Source: Lolium rigidum
Lineage: Eukaryota; Streptophyta; Magnoliopsida; Poales; Poaceae
Direction: 5' to 3'
NCBI RefSeq assembly: GCF_022539505.1
Contig: NC_061514.1
Location: 251,274,124-251,338,123, forward strand
Length of the DNA stretch: 64,000 nt
Shown in pieces: positions 47,298 through 57,405 of the stretch (position 1 is its first letter; the number at the start of each line of letters is the position of its first letter). A model generated the notes under the pieces. That model was not told the origin of the DNA. It did not search any database and was given only the letters and a program-made list of their open reading frames with translations. The position numbers and the translations under genes were made by a program.

Positions 47298-47638
47298 TGT
47301 TATTTTGTGATCCAAATTCATATACTAAAGGGAGGCTAACTTATGACGAGCGGAGCGAGGCCCGTCGCCGGAGGCTTGGGCCGATTTATATTCCCTGTAA
47401 AGTGAAGGTACGGATCGTTGCCACCGCCTATTTATATTCCACTGTAAGCCGCCGCTAGGGTTATCATCGCATCATTGTACACCCACGGCGTTTGTAAACA
47501 CCACCAAAATAGTGAAGTTTCTGTGGTGGCGCCGTGGTTTTTCCCTTGTGTGTTGCAAGGGTTTTTCACGTTAAAATCTCGTGTCCCCTGCGGTGTTTTA
47601 CTTTTCGTTCTTCGTTTATTGTGCATCTCAAATATAAC
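47298..47638 (+). repeat. 3' LTR of the Copia element
   Basis: Collinear with 42753-43094; the final A and the target duplication are lost in the gap. Confidence 0.9.
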
Positions 47639-47738
47639 NNNNNNNNNNNNNNNNNNNNNNNNNNNNNNNNNNNNNNNNNNNNNNNNNNNNNNNNNNNNNN
47701 NNNNNNNNNNNNNNNNNNNNNNNNNNNNNNNNNNNNNN
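47639..47738. other. Scaffold gap of 100 N
   Basis: It begins one base before the end of the Copia 3' LTR. Confidence 0.95.
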
Positions 47739-48193
47739 GCCAAGGTAATGTTAAGGTTAAAGAACTACCTGTACCAGACAGCACCTGTTCGCGAAAATAG
47801 GTTGGTGAACTGGAGCAAGCGCACTCTATATTTAAAAAAATTAGTAATTCAGAAAAGGTTAAAAAAATTCAAATCTTTTTGAGAATCAAAGATGATCATG
47901 TATTGTACTCGTATGCGAAAGATTTACCATGGAATAACTTCTCTTGTTTGCTGGGTGAAAAAAACAGACTTGAAGGCCCTATATTAAAATACTATTCACG
48001 CTATATTCGTCATAGATTTGTTTTTTTTTTTTGCCTAAAGTCAATGTGAGTCATTTCTTGTCCAAACAATTTTATACGAGTACAATACTGGATTATCTTT
48101 GATTTCCAAAAAATTCGATTTTTTTACTTTATTTGAAATTACTATATTTTTTTAGAGTATATAGGGTGCGCCTCGCACCTAAGAGCACAAAGT
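47739..48193. other. AT-rich unassigned stretch
   Basis: A and T homopolymers and no ORF. It may belong to a small DNA transposon, but no terminal repeats can be matched. Confidence 0.4.
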
Positions 48194-48452
48194 GTGGGTC
48201 GGTGCATTCGGCAATATTTACGTTCCCATGTTCGTGATTTTTATGTGATCCGATCCGCTTTGCACTCGCACGTGGAGGTTGATGATGCACCGGTGCCATG
48301 TTTCACCGGTGACTACATCGATGACGTGGACCTTCCCGATCTGCTCGCCGCGTTGGAGGACAAGCCGGCCCTTTCGCACGAGAGATTTTGTCGCCGATGC
48401 GGAATCTCGTCGATGCGACCAGCTGCCACAAAGCCAAGAAGGTGGCGGAGTG
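48194..48452 (+). pseudogene. 5' part of a coding-like sequence split by the type A element
   Basis: GC-rich, with codon-like composition. One frame encodes HVEVDDAPVPCFTGDYIDDV and DLPDLLAALEDKPALSHE. Another frame, from an ATG at 48397, encodes MRNLVDATSCHKAKKVAE and runs straight into the insertion. It continues in frame on the other side of the element (55367-55421) as WREIAKDQSYEGFVSDDE and a stop. The family is not recognised. A frameshift near 48380 separates the two frames, so the gene may already have been broken. Confidence 0.45.
48448..48452. repeat. Target site duplication GAGTG, left copy
   Basis: Identical to 55362-55366; marks the insertion site of the type A element. Confidence 0.9.
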
Positions 48453-50163
48453 TGATACGTCTCCGACGTATCGATAATTTCTTATGTTCTATGCCATATT
48501 ATTGATGATACCTACATGTTTTATGCACACTTTATGTCATATTCGTGCATTTTCCGGAACTAACCTATTAACAAGATGCCGAAGTGTCGCTGTCGTTTTC
48601 TCGCTGTTTTTGGTTTCGTAAATCCTAGTAACGAAATATTCTCTGAATTGGACGAAACAAAGACCCAGGGGCCTATTTCGCCACGAACCTTCCAGAAGAC
48701 CGAAGAGCATACGAAGTGGGGCCACGAGGTGGCCAAACCACAAGGCGGCGCGGCCAAGGGGGGGCCCGCCGCCCTGTGGTGTGGGCCCCTCGTCAGCCCC
48801 CCGACTCTACCCTTCCGCCTACTTAAAGCCTCCGTCGCGAAACCCCTGATGCGAAGAACCACGATACGGAAAACCTTCCAGAGCCGCCGCCATCGCGAAG
48901 CCAAGATCTGGGGGACAGGGTCTCTCGTTCCCGCACCCCGCCGGAGCGGGGAAGTGCCCCCGAAGGCTTCTCCATCGACACCGCTGCCATCTCCACCGCC
49001 ATCTTCATCACCGCCGCTGCTCCCATGAGGAGGGAGTAGTTCTCCATCGAGGCTCGGGGCTGTACCGGTAGCTATGTGGTTCATCTCTCTCCTATGTACT
49101 TCAATACAATAATCTCATGAGCTGCCTTACATGATTGAGATTCATATGATAATGCTTGTAATCTAGATGTCGTTATGCTAGTCAAGTGAGTTTTACTCAT
49201 GTGATCTCCGGAGACTCCTTGTCCCACGTGTGTAAAGGTGACAGTGTGTGCACCGTGTGGGTCTCTTAGGCTATATTTCACGTATCACTTATTCACCGTT
49301 ATGAATGGCATAGTGAAGTGCTTATTTATATCTCTTTATGATTGCAATGTATTTTGTATCATAATTTATCTATGTGCTACTCTAGCAATGTTATTAAAGT
49401 AGTTTTATTCCTCCCTGCACGGTGTAATGGTGACAAGTGTGTGCATCCGTGTTAGTACTTGGTTTATGCTATGATTATGATCTCTTGTAGATTATGAAGT
49501 TAACTATTGCTATGATGGTATTGATGTGATCTATTCCTCCTACATAGTGTGAAGGTGACAAAGTGTGCATACTATGTTAGTACTTGGTTTAGTCGAATTG
49601 ATCTTTCATGCACTCTAAGGTTATTTAAATATGAACATTGAATTGTGGAGCTTGTTAACTCCGGCATTGAGGGTTCGTGTAATCCTACGCAATGTGTTCA
49701 TCATCCAACAAGAGTGTAGAGTATGCATTTATCTATTCTCGTTATGTGATCAATGTTGAGAGTGTCCACTAGTGAAAGTCTAATCCCTAGGCCTTGTTCC
49801 TAAATATCGCTATCGCTGCTTGTTTACTCGTTTTATCGCGTTACTACCGTCGCGTTACTACCGCTTGTTTACCGTCCCGGGCAAAGCACTTTTCTCGGTG
49901 CCGTTGCTACTACTTATTCATACCACCTCGTATTTCACTATCTCTTCGCCGAACTAGTGCACCTATTAGGTGTGTTGGGGACACAAGAGACTTCTTGCTT
50001 TGTGGTTGCAGGGTTGCATGAGAGGGATATCTTTGACCTCTTCCTCCCCGAGTTCGATAAACCTTGGGTGATCCACTTAAGGGAAACTTGTTGCCGTTCT
50101 ACAAACCTCTCGCTCTTGGAGGCCCAACACCGTCTACAAGAATAGAAGCTCCCGTAGACATCA
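48453..50163 (+). repeat. 5' LTR of the type A element
   Basis: From TGATACGTCTCCGACGTATC to CTCCCGTAGACATCA. The tip contains a perfect 8-bp inverted repeat (GATACGTC/GACGTATC). A GC-rich block lies at about 48660-49030. It differs from the 3' LTR by scattered substitutions, CG/TG changes and one-base indels, many at CTG/CAG. Confidence 0.92.
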
Positions 50164-50173
50164 AGCACTTTTC

Positions 50174-50190
50174 CGGCGCCGTTGCCGGGG
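50174..50190 (+). promoter_or_regulatory. Primer binding site, tRNA-Asp type
   Basis: CGGCGCCGTTGCCGGGG matches 16 of 17 bases complementary to the tRNA-Asp 3' end; the mismatch is the first base (C for T). Confidence 0.8.
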
Positions 50191-50330
50191 AGGAAAGGTA
50201 AAAAGGCACTCATACTCCGGTTCCGTGTAACAAGTACTTTTCTCGGCGCCATTGTGTTTGTGCTCGAAGCTATTCCCTTTAGATCCCGCAATTGCATCTT
50301 TTTGTTTCTTGTTTACACTAGTTTGGCATA

Positions 50331-51068
50331 ATGGACAACAATGAGCTTCTTATTCTATTTCCTGATTTAAAACATGGATTGTTTGATGCGAAAATTAAAA
50401 AACCTATGGAATCTTATTTGCATGCCGGTAGTAATATTAGTATGAACGCTTTGAACACCATTGTTGATAATGATATAGAAAGTTCTAAGCTTGGGGAAGC
50501 TGGTTTTCATGATCTTTTTAGTCCCCCAAGCATTGAGGAGAAAATTTTCTTTGATGATACTTTGCCTCCTATTTATGATGATTATAATGATAGTGGTCTT
50601 TTGGTGCCACCTACTATGGAGAGTCAATTTTGTTGTGATTATACTATGCCTCCTACACTCGATGAGAATAATAATGATAGCTACTTTGTTGAATTTGCTC
50701 CCACTACAACTAATAAAATTGATTATGCCTATGTGGAGAGTAATAATTTTATGCATGAGACTCATGATAAGAATGCTTTATGTGATAGTTATATTGTTGA
50801 GTTTGCTCATGTTGCTACTGAAAGTTATTATAAGAGAGGAAAATATGGTTGTAGAAATTTTCATGTTACTAAAATGCCTCTCTATGTGCTGAAATTTTTG
50901 AAGCTACACTTGTTTTATCTTCCTATGCTTGTTACTTTGCTCTTCATGAACTTGTTTATTTACAAGATTCCTATGCATAGGAAGCATGTTAGGCTTAAAT
51001 GTGTTTTGAATTTGCCTCTTGATGCTCTCTTTTGCTTCACATACTATATTTTGCGAGTGCATCATTAA
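50331..51068 (+). CDS. Type A retrotransposon ORF, 245 residues: gag-like N-terminus joined to a hydrophobic domain
   Basis: The unbroken frame starts MDNNELLILFPDLKHGLFDA. Residues about 20-110 resemble the N-terminus of the type D gag at 27909 (shared KIKKPME, KLGEA and an EE..F.D..L.PI pattern). Residues 151-245 are the domain shared with the type B ORF and the fragment at 2-388: DSYIVEF, YYKRGKYGC, a hydrophobic segment at about 187-211 (LFYLPMLVTLLFMNLF), HRKHVRLK and the terminal LRVHH. It lacks the gag core, zinc knuckle and any enzyme. One membrane helix is plausible; there is no N-terminal signal peptide. Function unknown. The start is the first ATG after the leader and lies 167 bp from the LTR. 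Confidence 0.65.
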   Translation: MDNNELLILFPDLKHGLFDAKIKKPMESYLHAGSNISMNALNTIVDNDIESSKLGEAGFHDLFSPPSIEEKIFFDDTLPPIYDDYNDSGLLVPPTMESQFCCDYTMPPTLDENNNDSYFVEFAPTTTNKIDYAYVESNNFMHETHDKNALCDSYIVEFAHVATESYYKRGKYGCRNFHVTKMPLYVLKFLKLHLFYLPMLVTLLFMNLFIYKIPMHRKHVRLKCVLNLPLDALFCFTYYILRVHH

Positions 51069-53643
51069 AACTGCTGAGCCCATCTTAATGGCTATAAAGA
51101 AAGAACTTCTTGGGAGATAACCCATGTGTTATTTTGCTACAGTATTTTTGTTTTATATTTGTGTCTTGGAAGTTGTTTACTACTGTAGCAACCTCTCCTT
51201 ATCTTAGTTTTGTGTTTTGTTGTGCCAAGTAAAGTCTTTGATAGTAAAGTAAGTACTAGATTTGGATTACTGCGCAGTTCCAGCATTTCTTTGTCGTCAC
51301 GAATCTGGGTCTACCTCCCTATAGGTAGCTCAGAAAATTAAGCCAATTTACGTGCATGATCCTCAGATACGTACGCAACTTTCATTAAATTTGAGCATTT
51401 TCATTTGAGCAAGTCTGGTGGCTTAATAAAATCCATCTTTACGGACTGTTCTGTTTTGACAGATTCTGCCTTTTATTTTGCATTGCCTCTTCTGCTATGT
51501 TGGATGAATTTCTTTGATCCATTAATGTCCAGTAACTTTATGCAATGTCCAGAAGTGTTAAGAATGATTGTGTCACCTCTGAACATGCTAATTTTTATTG
51601 TGCACTAACCCTCTAATGAGTTGTTTCGAGTTTGGTGTGGAGGAAGTTTTCAAGGATCAAGAGAGGAGTATGATGCAATATGATCAAGGAGAGTGAAAGC
51701 TCTAAGCTTGGGGATGCCCCGGTGGTTCACCCCCGCATATTCTAAGAAGACTCAAGCTGTCTAAGCTTGGGGATGCCCAAGGCATCCCCTTCTTCATCGA
51801 CAACATTATCAGGTTCCTCCCCAGAAACTATATTTTTATTCCGTCACATCTTATGTACTTTGCTTGGAGCGTCGGTTTGTTTTTGTTTTTTTGTTTTGTT
51901 TGAATAAAATGGATCCTAGCATTCACTTTATGGGAGAGAGACACGCTCCGCTGTAGCATATGGACAAATATGTCCTTAGGCTCTACTCATAGTATTCATG
52001 GCGAAGTTTCTTCTTCGTTAAATTGTTATATGGTTGGAATTGGAAAATGCTACATGTAGTAATTCTAAAATGTCTTGGATAATTTGATACTTGGCAATTG
52101 TTGTGCTCATGTTTAAGCTCTTGCATCATATACTTTGCACCCATTAATGAAGAAACACTTAGAGCTTGCTAATTTGGTTTGCATATTTAGTTTCTCTAGA
52201 GTCTAGATAACATCTAGTATTGAGTTTTGAACAACAAGGAAGACGGTGTAGAGTCTTATAATGTTTACAATATGTCTTTTATGTGAGTTTTGCTGCACCG
52301 TTCATCCTTGTGTTTGTTTCAAATAACCTTGCTAGCCTAAACCTTGTATCGAGAGGGAATACTTCTCATGCATCCAAAATCCTTGAGCCAACCACTATGC
52401 CATTTGTGTCCACCATACCTACCTACTACATGGTATTTATCCGCCATTCCAAAGTAAATTGCTTGAGTGCTACCTTTAAAATTCCATCATTCACCTTTGC
52501 AATATATAGCTCATGGGACAAATAGCTTAAAAACTATTGTGGTATTGAATATGTACTTATGCACTTTATCTCTTATTAAGTTGCTTGTTGTGCGATAACC
52601 ATGTTTCGGGGACGCCATCAACTATTCTTTGTTGAATATCATGTGAGTTGCTATGCATGTCCGTCTTGTCTGAAGTAAGAGAGATCTACCACCTTTATGG
52701 TTGGAGCATGCATATTGTTAGAGAAGAACATTGGGCCGCTAACTAAAGCCATGATTCATGGTGGAAGTTTCAGTTTTGGACATGTATCCTCAATCTCATA
52801 TGAGAATAATAATTGTTGCCACATGCTTATGCATTAAAGAAGAGTCCATTATCTCGTTGTCCATGTTGTCCCGGTATGGATGTCTAAGTTGAGAATAATC
52901 AAAAGCGAGAAATCCAAAATGCGAGCTTTCTCCTTAGACCTTTGTACAGTGCGCATGGAGGTACCCCATTGTGACACTTGGTTAAAACATGTGCATTGCA
53001 AAGATCCGGTAGTCCAAGCTAATTAGGACAAGGTGCGGGCACTATTAGTATACTATGCATGAGGCTTGCAACTTGTAAGATATAATTTACATAACTCATA
53101 TGCTTTATTACTACCGTTGACAAAATTGTTTCATGTTTTCAAAATAAAAGCTCTAGCACAAATATAGCAATCGATGCTTTCCTCTTTGAAGGACCATTCT
53201 TTTACTTTTATGTTGAGTCAGTTCACCTATCTCTCTCCACCTCAAGAAGCAAACACTTGTGTGAACTGTGCATTGATTCCTACATACTTGCATATTGCAC
53301 TTGTTATATTACTCTATGTTGACAATTATCCATGAGATATACATGTTATAAGTTGAAAGCAACCGCTGAAACTTAATCTTCCTTTGTGTTGCTTCAATGC
53401 CTTTACTTTGATTTATTGCTTTATGAGTTAGCTCTTATGCAAGACTTATTGATACTTGTCTTGAAGTACTATTCATGAAAAGTCTTTGCTTTATGATTCA
53501 CTTGTTTACTCATGTCATTACCATTGTTTTGATCGCTGCATTCACTACATATGTTTACAAATAGTATGATCAAGGTTATGATGGCATATCACTTCAGAAA
53601 TTATCTTTGTTATCGTTTTACCTCGCTCGGGACGAGCGGAACT
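51069..53643 (+). other. 3' untranslated region of the type A element
   Basis: No ORF. Bases 51069-52500 and 53150-53643 are common to all group members. Bases about 52500-53150 are the C/A-type cassette. Two purine-tract-like copies (AAGCTTGGGGATGC) lie at 51703 and 51764, the second starting the hairpin 51769-51789. Confidence 0.75.
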
Positions 53644-53658
53644 AAGCTTGGGGATGCT
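53644..53658 (+). promoter_or_regulatory. Polypurine tract of the type A element
   Basis: AAGCTTGGGGATGCT directly precedes the 3' LTR. The same motif abuts the LTR at 3017, 5146, 31297 and 32917 in reverse. Confidence 0.75.
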
Positions 53659-55361
53659 TGATACGTCTCCGACGTATCGATAATTTCTTATGTTCTATGC
53701 CATATTATTGATGATACCTACATGTTTTATGCACACTTTATGTCATATTCGTGCATTTTCTCGGAACTAACCTATTAACAAGATGCCGAAGTGCCGCTTG
53801 CTCGTTTTCTGCTGTTTTTGGTTTCGTAAATCCTAGTAACGAAATATTCTCGGAATTGGACGAAACAAAGACCCGGGGGCCTATTTCGCCACGAACCTTC
53901 CGGAAGACCGAAGAGCATACGAAGTGGGGCCACGAGGTGGCCAAACCACAAGGCGGCGCGGCCAAGGGGGCCGCGCCGCCCGTGGTGTGGGCCCCTCGTC
54001 AGCCCCCGACTCGCCCTTCCGCCTACTTAAAGCCTCCGTCGCGAAACCCCCGATGCGAAGAACCACGATACGGAAAACCTTCCGGAGCCGCCGCCATCGC
54101 GAAGCCAAGATCCGGGGGACAGAGTCTCCGTTCCGGCACCCCGCCGGAGCGGGAAGTGCCCCCGGAAGGCTTCTCCATCGACACCGCTGCCATCTCCACC
54201 GCCATCTTCATCACCGCCGCTGCTCCCATGAGGAGGGAGTAGTTCTCCATCGAGGCTCGGGGCTGTACCGGTAGCTATGTGGTTCATCTCTCTCCTATGT
54301 ACTTCAATACAATAATCTCATGAGCTGCCTTACATGATTGAGATTCATATGATAATGCTTGTAATCTAGATGTCGTTATGCTAGTCAAGTGAATTTTACT
54401 CATGTGATCTCCGTGAGACTCCTTGTCCCACGTGTGTAAAGGTGACAAGGTGTGCACCGTGTGGGTCTCTTAGGCTATATTTCACGTAATACTTATTCAC
54501 CGTTATGAATGGCATAGTGAAGTGCTTATTTATATCCCTTTATGATTGCAATGTATTTTGTATCACAATTTATCTATGTGCTACTCTAGCAATGTTATTA
54601 AAGTAGTTTTATTCCTCCCGCACGGTGTAATGGTGACAGTGTGTGCATCCGTGTTAGTACTTGGTTTATGCTATGATTATGATCTCTTGTAGATTATGAA
54701 GTTAACTATTGCTATGATGGTATTGATGTGATCTATTCCTCCTACATAGTGTGAAGGTGACAAGTGTGCATACTATGTTAGTACTTGGTTTAGTCGAATT
54801 GATCTTTCATGCACTCTAAGGTTATTTAAATATGAACATTGAATTGTGGAGCTTGTTAACTCCGGCATTGAGGGTTCGTGTAATCCTACGCAATGTGTTC
54901 ATCATCCAACAAGAGTGTAGAGTATGCATTTATCTATTCTCGTTATGTGATCAATGTTGAGAGTGTCCACTAGTGAAAGTCTAATCCCTAGGCCTTGTTC
55001 CTAAATATCGCTATCGCCGCTTGTTTACTCGTTTTATCGCGTTACTATCGCTGCGTTACTACTGCTTGTTTACTATCCTGGGCAAAGCACTTTTCTGGTG
55101 CTGTTGCTACTACTTATTCATACCACATGTATTTCACTATCTCTTCGCCGAACTAGTGCACCTATTAGGTGTGTTGGGGACACAAGAGACTTCTTGCTTT
55201 GTGGTTGCAGGGTTGCATGAGAGGGATATCTTTGACCTCTTCCTCCCTGAGTTCGATAAACCTTGGGTGATCCACTTAAGGGAAACTTGTTGCTGTTCTA
55301 CAAACCTCTGCTCTTGGAGGCCCAACACTGTCTACAAAAATAGAAGCTCCCGTAGACATCA
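53659..55361 (+). repeat. 3' LTR of the type A element
   Basis: Collinear with the 5' LTR; ends CTCCCGTAGACATCA and is followed by the GAGTG duplication. It has more TG/CA where the 5' LTR has CG, as expected from decay of methylated cytosine. Confidence 0.92.
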
Positions 55362-55421
55362 GAGTGGCGGGAGATTGCAAAGGATCAGTCGTACGAGGGC
55401 TTCGTCAGCGACGACGAGTGA
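55362..55421 (+). pseudogene. 3' part of the split coding-like sequence
   Basis: After the right GAGTG duplication the frame from 48397 resumes: WREIAKDQSYEGFVSDDE and stop at 55419-55421. The exact frame match across the duplication supports a real coding end that was hit by the insertion. Confidence 0.45.
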
Positions 55422-56356
55422 AGGCCACGCCGCCACATCCGCAACATCGCCGCCACGGCATTAGGCTCAGGTGAGCATCCCAAAGCCCACCTTGGCTATG
55501 TAACATGTTGTCGCATCGCATTTTCTTAGTTTAGGTATATGGATTGCAATGTTGAATTGTGCCGTATTTTGGATGATCAAGGTCGAATTGCAATGCTCAA
55601 TGTGTCTCGCGATTTTTTTTTTTTAAATAGTTACAGTACGCGTTGCCGTATCTGCTCTGCGGAGGCTTGTTTCAGCCCGCATTTCGTGTTTTCCTCGGCA
55701 TGCAAATACGCGCTTAGGATTTGCTGTTCGAGGGGTCTGCTAGAGATGTTATAACACAATCACCACCAATAATATATAATTAACGTTAAGTGTGATTAAT
55801 TGACACGAAATGGTGTTGGACCCACATTGATAAGGCAACTTTACGATCAAGTCTGCTAGAAGGAATGAATAGGTAGGACACCGTGAAGGATACAGCAGAA
55901 ATGGTCGTGAGTCGCATTCGCCAGGTTCATGCGTCCAACAAACAGAAGGTTCTCACGGTTCGAATCCCCACGGCGGTGGACTAAATTTTATTATCCCTCT
56001 GACCAGTGGGTCCCGCATTGTAATCTAGAACTGTACGATTAGAATATAAGGAGGGGATTTTTGCATAAAAGACATTGCCACGTGTCACCTCCTAAATCGC
56101 TTGGACCAGTTTTGCACACTAAAACAAGTTGTGGGACTACAGTGCCCCATTTTACAAGTTGTGGGACTAATTTACACATCTCAAGCAAATTATGGGACTA
56201 CTAGTGTATATAGCTCTTAATAAAACTTACCTACTACTACAAAAAAATTGGCGCGTGAATTAAACAAGGTGATATTAGATCAGTACATAGAATTAAAATT
56301 CAGTGAAAAATGCTGGGTAAATATCCACGGCTACTGTGACAGCTGACATCTACTAA
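55422..56356. other. Low-copy stretch without a clear gene
   Basis: GC-rich to about 55500, then mixed. It has a T run at 55614-55624 and a GGTTCGAATCCCC box at 55958, which resembles a polymerase III B box, but no foldable tRNA was found around it. Confidence 0.5.
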
Positions 56357-56887
56357 GACTACTCATAGTGGGAGTAAGGGCATGACCAATGCATAGCCCT
56401 AGGGGTGTTGCCTCACAGCTTTATCTTGGTTCGGGTGGTTCAAATTAGGTTCGGATAAGGAGGCAGCCTCTTCATCAGGAGGCAGCCTCTTCAGCCATAA
56501 AGTGAAAACTGAGTGGAAATATGAGAGAGAAAGAGAAAAACCAAATCAACTTTTAAGAGAAAGCCATATTAATGGGACCATAACATAGCATGCATATGTC
56601 AAAAGTTTTATCCAAGCCTAGTTGGACAGCTGCCTCCATTGCTCATTGCTCGTGTCCAATTCAGCAAATTTGCTTATGTGGCAGTGAGTTAATGAGGAGA
56701 GAGGAGAATGGAGTAACATAGCTAGTTACTGTAACATCACACTTTCCAAGATACAATGAGTCTATAAACTAATTAATAAAGACATATATGATACTACTTT
56801 GATGTTACTAACCACTATAAAGGTAGTAACATAGAGTAGTAATATATGCATGTTACTACTATATGTTACTTCCCACTACGACTAGTG
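56357..56887. mobile_element. CACTA-type MITE, ~530 bp
   Basis: Imperfect terminal inverted repeats: left GACTACTCATAGTGGGAGTAA (56357-56377) in the form ACTACTCATAGTGGGAGTAA, right read in reverse as CACTAGTCGTAGTGGGAAG (ending 56887). The ends fit CACTA elements with the left C mutated. The 3-bp flanks are TAA and TGA, one base apart. No ORF. Similar elements with an AGTAGTAACAT repeat are common in grasses. Confidence 0.6.
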
Positions 56888-57405
56888 TGAACGAAAGTTA
56901 CATCGTGGTTCATGGAGAATAATTGGACGTAGGCCATGATTAGCACCATGTGCTGGCACGGCAATGTATGCTGATGCCCGGCCCCTTTTCCTCACAGGGT
57001 GGACCGCCATAGTGGCACCGTATCAGAAGACCCGAATCTCACAATCGTGGTTGTAGATCGTGTTTAACTCGATCATGATTTCAATTTCATAGTCGGCCTA
57101 CCATCTTTGACCCGTCAAGTAGAACAACTGCGCCATTTGCGAGCGATAGGTACGCACCCAAGAAATAAAGGACCACTGAGTGACTGACTCATCGTATCTA
57201 CAGTATCTATCTATCGCCGCTATCGCCGCTATCGCCGGGTCAGGCTCAGAAAAAGCGGACCATCTTACCCTTGCCAAAAGGATAAAAAGATAGTTCCATG
57301 GTCCAGTAGCTAGTGACGGAGCCAATATTTAAATAGTGGTGTACATATCATCCTAAAATTGTTATTTTACCATTCCCTCGATGTCCTCATAGGTAAGGCC
57401 ACAAA
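56888..57405. other. Low-copy stretch, nothing recognised
   Basis: It holds a short tandem of CGCTATCGC (57214-57236). No supported ORF or element ends. Confidence 0.5.

Larger units (their letters stand above)
42753..47638 (+). mobile_element. Near-complete Copia retrotransposon
   Basis: A 343-bp 5' LTR, a tRNA-Met-type primer site, a gag-pol polyprotein in Copia order (gag, protease, integrase, reverse transcriptase, RNase H), a purine tract and a 3' LTR whose last base is lost in the gap. The LTR tips are perfect inverted TGTTAT/ATAACA. The left flank is GTACA; the right flank is in the gap. The two LTRs are closely similar, so the insertion is young despite the broken frame. Confidence 0.9.
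48453..55361 (+). mobile_element. Full-length non-autonomous type A Gypsy element
   Basis: A 1711-bp 5' LTR, tRNA-Asp primer site, 245-codon ORF, 2.6 kb 3' region, purine tract and 1703-bp 3' LTR. A perfect 5-bp target duplication GAGTG lies at 48448-48452 and 55362-55366. Both LTRs have TG...CA ends. No pol is present. This is the best-delimited element in the window and serves as reference for the other type A pieces. It recalls Triticeae Gypsy families such as Sabrina (from memory). Confidence 0.93.

Noticed and set aside
55895..55990. tRNA gene or SINE head suggested by GGTTCGAATCCCC
   Set aside because: Only the B box is convincing; T-stem and acceptor pairing fail and no A box fits well.
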